From the NCBI RefSeq assembly GCF_000006565.2, contig NC_031476.1, positions 5,331,900 through 5,395,899 on the forward strand: DNA of 64,000 nucleotides, given 5' to 3'. The position numbers and the translations under genes are program-made. Below the pieces are notes generated by a model, which ran no database searches, was not told the DNA's origin, and worked only from the letters and a program-made list of their open reading frames with translations. Positions 59,374-64,000 of the stretch are shown in pieces (the first letter of the stretch is position 1; the number at the start of each line of letters is the position of its first letter). This DNA comes from Toxoplasma gondii ME49 (Eukaryota; Apicomplexa; Conoidasida; Eucoccidiorida; Sarcocystidae).

Positions 59374-61078
59374 TTTGCCTTAGGGGTCTCAGAGGTCGCT
59401 GTCTCTAGAAGGCGAGTCGCCGTCAAGCGTGTCTCGGAGGAAGCCAGCTCGTCTCCTTCGAGCGTTCCCGTCGACGGACAACTGTACGATTTGTGGGTCC
59501 TGGAACGCAGAGAACCTTCGTTTCTCGCGTAGGTGACGGCTGGAAACATGGAGAAGCCAGAGTGGCAAGCGCCTGCACAGATGTTTAACACAGAGTGCGA
59601 AGGAAGAAAAAGAATGCGTGCAAACGCCAGACTGCAGGGAAACGAAAGAGGGCGCAGGGACGGAGGTCGAGCACCTTTGTTTTCCAGAATCGGGTGGATT
59701 CTCCACTTCTCAGGAGCGTGATGAAGGCCAAGAGAGACGGCGAACGAAGAGTTGTAAGGAAACACGACAGAAGGTGGAAGGGAAAGCAACCATGGCGTGC
59801 AGACACAGAGGTGTCGTTCCTCCGTGCTGAAATGAGGAAATTCTGTTCTGCGAGGAAACACCAACGGACACGGACAGTGGCAGAGGGAAACCACGGAGAA
59901 GGGCGACCCCGCAGGCGAAGAAAAAACGGAGAATGGCGAAACGCGTGGACCTAGAGGGCAGAGAATTGGCAGAATATTTTGAGTTCTTTCCCCTCGAAGA
60001 AGACACGATAGAAAAGGTTTCTCTGCAAGTCCTCTCTGTCCCGTGGGCGCCTACACAAACAGGGACGTGGTGAATACCAAAAGTCTTCGGCTGGGAAAGT
60101 GCCGTCTCCTCACAGAGAAGATGCTAAGTCACGGCAAAGGTATTTTGAAGAGCGGGACGCCACAAAACGACCGAGAAGAGGCACTCCATCAAAACGGTCC
60201 TTCGCATGCAACTTCCCGGGAAGTTTTGCTGCATGCCGCAAAACCCGTCGCGTTTCGTGCTGTTGGGTCGGTTCGGAGAGGATTCACGAAAGCGTAAAAC
60301 GCCTTTTCGTCGATATCAATCAGAAGAAAAACGCTCAGCCTTCTCGAATATCAGAGGCAACAGCATCTGAGAGAAAATAGCGAGAGTACGGGCTCGTTTT
60401 AGAGCAACGGTGTCGCGCCGGCTCTGCAGACAGCTGTCCCCTCTAGGCCGGTCTGCCGACAAAGTCGTCGTTTGGGGGTTCGCTGGTCGACGATTCTCCT
60501 TTTTTCTCGGGCACACAGACGCACACATTCGCCGTAAAGATGTTGTGAGAGAAAGGGGTGACGGAATTCCATGACTTCTCCACCGGTCAGACTTCGAAAA
60601 TTCACCTGTGTTCGCTGCTCTCGAGTTGTGCAATTTTGAGGTGTACAGACACCTTAGCGTCAGACGCGAGGCGTGTGCCAGGCAGCGCGTTTCCTTAGAA
60701 ACCGTCTTTCTCGCTAAATCTTGTCTGTCTGCCTTTGCGACGACATATTCGCAGCTTTTGGCGCACAAACATGCAGAAGTATTCTTGATCTTCGTCGTCC
60801 TTTCTTTGTCGCCTTCTCGTGAACGTTGGCTCATCGCGCTGCTGTCGACCCGCTTTGCTCATTCCCGTAGCAGCGAACGAATGCCGCGTTCAGCTTTTCG
60901 CGCCCAACAACGCGCGAAGTCAGCCGGCGAAACGGCTTCAAACTGGGTCAATTCCCTCTTACCAATTGCTGCTTCCCTTTCATTTCCTGCTTTTTTTTCG
61001 CCGGCTGGACGTGAATTTTGTGTGCCTGGGCCGCCTTTTTTTGACTCCGCCTCCTCAGACCGGTACTCGGAGACCACT
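59374..61078. other. Divergent promoter region, Dim1 / thioredoxin
   Basis: About 1.7 kb between divergent start codons. Frames such as 60608-61078, which runs into the thioredoxin frame, are most likely 5' UTR because the leader-like N-terminus begins at the ATG 61079. No RNA gene or repeat recognised. Confidence 0.4.
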
Positions 61079-63315
61079 ATGTTGGCACTTCGGCGCGGCG
61101 CAGCCACTCTGCTGGCTCCTCGTTCGCGTTTTTTTTCTTCCGTCAATTCCTTCTCCTCTTTCTCTGCGTCCTCTCTCTTCTCATGGAGACAGAGGTTTTC
61201 TTTGGGGGCTACTGGCATCCTGCAGCGACAAACGGCGACCGCCGACATCCGGAACCGCTTCTGCGGAGATTTCCAAGTTCGAACGATCGTCAACGTAAGT
61301 CTTGAACGAGTTGATTCAGGTGCATGCATGCATAGGAAAAGCAATGCGTTGGACCGATGAACTTTTGAGAAGCAAGTCTAAATATGTGTCTCTTCAGAGC
61401 CTTCCGCGTTGTTGCGAGTCTTCGTCGAGCGCTCGAGTTGTAACACACCCCTCAAACACCAGAAGCATCATTCACTGTGATACACACACGAGGAAGGAGA
61501 CATTTATACGAATACAAGGTATGCATATGTATACGCATTTTCCGGTGGTGCGCACATATGTAGTATCTCTGCATTATTTTGGAAGCACATAGTTGGACAC
61601 TCTGGCGACGAAGAGGATGCAGATTCTTTGTTCTGGTCTCGGTCTGTTTTCAGCGCGTGAAGAAGGCGGAAGATTTCCAGAAAGTGACCGACTCTGAAGA
61701 AGACTGTTCAGTGAAGGTGGTCCAGTTCTCTGCCTCCTGGTGTGGGCCTTGCCGCCAAGTGACTCCAACCGTAAGACTCCCAGACACATGTCCATAACTC
61801 AACTCTCACGTGTATAGATGTTTCCACGCGTTTCTAATTCTGCAGTTCATAGATATTTTCATGTGTGCGTGCGTGTTTGGGTGTGTGGAGATAACGAATG
61901 GGACTGGAACGTCTATGGAAAACCCTATGGAAAACTGCACTTCCACCGCTCCTCATTGGAGTTACAGGATCACAGATGAATGCAAGTATACACGAACAAA
62001 GCTACATCTTGGCCGTCTTGTGAATGCTGACATCTGCGTGGATGTATTTCGCCGGTTCTGCGATCTGCACCTTTCGTCGATGTTTGTCGGCACCAGTCGC
62101 CGGTTGCAAAGCTCTGTACATGAACTCGGCGCGTGAGAAGAGGTAAGGCCGAGTCTAGACACGCAAGTGGTCATGCCTGTACGTCTATTCAAGCATGTGT
62201 AAAGTCCTGCTTGGCACTCGATTTCCCGATCTCTCACGGGTACCACACTACGTGCATGCATTCGTACAGACAGACAGGCGTACATTCGTTCATACAAACC
62301 TCCACAGAAGAACGAATCTCTCTAGATGTTCGAATGCCGTGTGTGCTTTCTAATGAATCGCTGGATGCGTTGCGGAGGGTCTTTGCAGATCGAGGGATGG
62401 AGTGAGAAGATGCCGGCCAGCGAGGTCCAGTTCTTCCATGTGGATATCGACGAGTGCCCAGGTGAGGAACGTTACCATGGTGGACGGCTTCCGAGGTAGC
62501 ATCAGCAATCAGAGAAATGTAGACTCGTACGCGGTTTGAACGGGGCATTTCCAAATCCATTCCCGGTGATCTAGAGAGCTAAACGTAGTGCTTCTGACAG
62601 ACAGGAATCCACGAAGAACACTTGGAGGAGAGGAACAGGTCAGGCCAGAGGGGTGACGGACCCCTACGGAGGAACGGGGAGACAGGCACATGGACGAGTG
62701 TGGCGCGATGCCGCCGTGTTCGCAAGGCTTTTGAGAGTTGCAATAGAGCCAGAAGACACCGAGGCCGAAGCAGAAAAAGATTCCGCAGACACCAGGAGCC
62801 GCGAGATGCAGCGATGTACGTCTGCAGAAGTCAGTCTGGAGAGAAAGAAGAGTAGAGGAAGAAACTTGGAAGTATTTCGCTGCGTCAATCGTTGACGCAT
62901 CCAGTGACAGGTGCGGGAACAAAATTGGAGAAGGGAAGGAACACGAGAGAGGGATTGCGTGAGAAGAACTGCAATTCAAGGACCAAAGCGGGTGTACACT
63001 TTTCTTTGGCGCGTGTACTGTTTCTCTTCTTTTCTTGTCGCACTCCCCTCCGTCATCTCGTGCTCGGATTATTTCTCTGCCTCTGGAGACTTATGTCGTC
63101 TCTTCGTCCCACTGTTCCTCTCTTCCTCTCTTCTGTCTACGTTCGATACTCCTGTGTGTAGAGATGTTGTGTTCCGGCGCTGCCTTCTCACCGGCTTTGT
63201 TTTTTTTCGGCCTTGCGGTTTGCATGCGGTGCAGAACTCGCGGAAGAGTACGACATTTCCAGCGTCCCGACTTTTCTCTTTTTTAAAAACGGAAAAAAAG
63301 TCAACACAGTCGTGG
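61079..63315 (+). CDS. Thioredoxin with mitochondrial-type leader (partial, 3' exon not found)
   Basis: Dithiol oxidoreductase. Exons 61079-61294, 61654-61770, 62389-62461 and 63235-63315, in phase, give 162 residues so far. About 70 N-terminal residues are rich in Arg, Ser, Ala and Phe with almost no acidic residues (MLALRRGAATLLAPRSRFF...), a typical mitochondrial presequence. The thioredoxin domain follows: RVKKAEDFQKV; the active site SASWCGPCRQ with both cysteines; VQFFHVDIDECP; and EEYDISSVPTFLFFKNGKKV with the cis-proline. The last exon seen ends at VNTVV plus one base at a GTAAGT donor (63316). Only the final beta strand and helix, some 15-20 residues, are missing. I found no convincing acceptor plus thioredoxin C-terminus before 64000, so the last exon probably lies beyond the window. 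Confidence 0.9.
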
Positions 63316-64000
63316 GTAAGTTCTGTCGTAGTCGACTCTCCTCCCCTGTGTGAGGAGCGGCGCCGACGGCTATGCTGGTGTGGACGGGAGAAACAGCCGT
63401 GTGACAAGGAAAAAAGAAGGCAACAGGGTTCTCTCGACTCAAGAGAACTTTCCGCGACGGTTCGCGTTAGAAGCTGCTTCAAAAAAAACACTGGGGGCTC
63501 CTTACCATTCACTGAGGCGTTGGTTAGGTACAAGAGCTCCTTACCATTCACTGAGGCGTTGGGTGGCGACAAGCCGAACAAGGTTGAGTGATGCCTATTT
63601 GTACGTAGAAAGGGGATGCCCCGTTTGAGATTTGGATGCTGATAAAGGAGGCGCTTCGTTGATGAGCAGACTGGAGGGATCGAAGAAAGCGAGTGGCATG
63701 CGTTTGGCAACACGGGTGTGTCAGGATGAAACAGGAGTGCAAGTCAATTAAAGAGTGACGGGGCTTTCACTCGGCGCTGGTGCTGTTCACTTCAAGGGGA
63801 ATTCTTGCTTGGTCAGCATTCCTCTATTTCTACGGCGCATGCTAAGGGGGTGTGAAGTCTGCGTTTTCATGTGGGCTTTCTGTTCTAAAACCGCCGTTAT
63901 TTCACGGAGAATGTGGTATTTCCTTGAACACCCTGATCGGCAGGCGTTCGCAGTTCCGTTGACTGGACTTGCCTGCACTCGGCGGATTCTTCCCTGTGTC
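63316..64000. other. Likely last intron of the thioredoxin gene, to window edge
   Basis: Begins at the donor GTAAGT. Contains poly-A and poly-T-rich DNA and a 39-bp direct repeat. No supported exon. Confidence 0.45.
63497..63574. repeat. 39-bp tandem duplication
   Basis: Two direct copies begin at 63497 and 63536. They share GCTCCTTACCATTCACTGAG and then GCGTTGG, and diverge in the last 12 bases. The spacing of 39 keeps a reading frame, but it lies in probable intron. Confidence 0.85.

Noticed and set aside
63590..63740. Possible last thioredoxin exon after an AG near 63669
   Set aside because: The phase fits, but the sequence (DWRDRRKRVACVW) does not resemble a thioredoxin C-terminus and the acceptor lacks a pyrimidine tract.

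Overview
The window looks like nuclear DNA of a coccidian apicomplexan, most likely Toxoplasma gondii or a very close relative such as Hammondia. Protein genes are broken by many short GT-AG introns. Exons have mixed GC and carry long Ser/Pro/Ala-rich inserts. Introns and flanks are littered with (TA)n microsatellites and GCATGC/TGCATGCA motifs. The recognisable genes are eukaryotic (kinesin, Dim1/TXNL4A, RAP-domain protein, 12-TM MFS transporter, PP2C fold). No bacterial operons, insertion sequences or CRISPR arrays were seen. The species call is inference from this style, not from a database match.

Layout: (1) 1.4-7.65 kb, + strand: a divergent kinesin. Its six-exon model closes in frame as 1535 codons plus stop. 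(2) 9.8-12.4 kb, - strand: a two-exon 12-TM MFS transporter of 714 aa, ApiAT/SLC43-like in style. (3) 14.8-21.2 kb, + strand: a large PP2C-fold protein whose metal-binding motifs are degenerate, so a probable pseudophosphatase. (4) 22.9 kb: tRNA-Pro(CGG). (5) 24.8-26.35 kb, + strand: a lineage-specific protein with a Cys cluster and an APGAAM repeat. (6) 28.4-28.6 kb (-) and 30.65-30.79 kb (+): two tiny single-TM protein candidates. (7) 31.0-35.2 kb, + strand: a secreted or apicoplast-type protein with two S1 RNA-binding domains. (8) 37.9-52.5 kb, - strand: one very long, many-exon gene ending in a RAP domain. (9) 55.7-59.4 kb, - strand: a complete six-exon Dim1/TXNL4A spliceosomal protein of 142 aa, where every intron phase closes. 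(10) 61.1 kb to beyond the window edge, + strand: a thioredoxin with a mitochondrial-type leader, last exon not found.

The genes do not form one pathway. Two of them (the S1 protein and the RAP protein) suggest organelle RNA metabolism, and the thioredoxin and the two microproteins may be mitochondrial. Dim1 belongs to the U5 snRNP. Divergent promoter regions lie at 12.4-14.8 kb (transporter / PP2C-like) and 59.4-61.1 kb (Dim1 / thioredoxin). The S1 and RAP genes converge on 35.2-37.9 kb.

Exon coordinates were read by eye from GT/AG signals and reading phase. Kinesin, the MFS transporter and Dim1 close perfectly. The PP2C-like, S1 and RAP models contain stated gaps.
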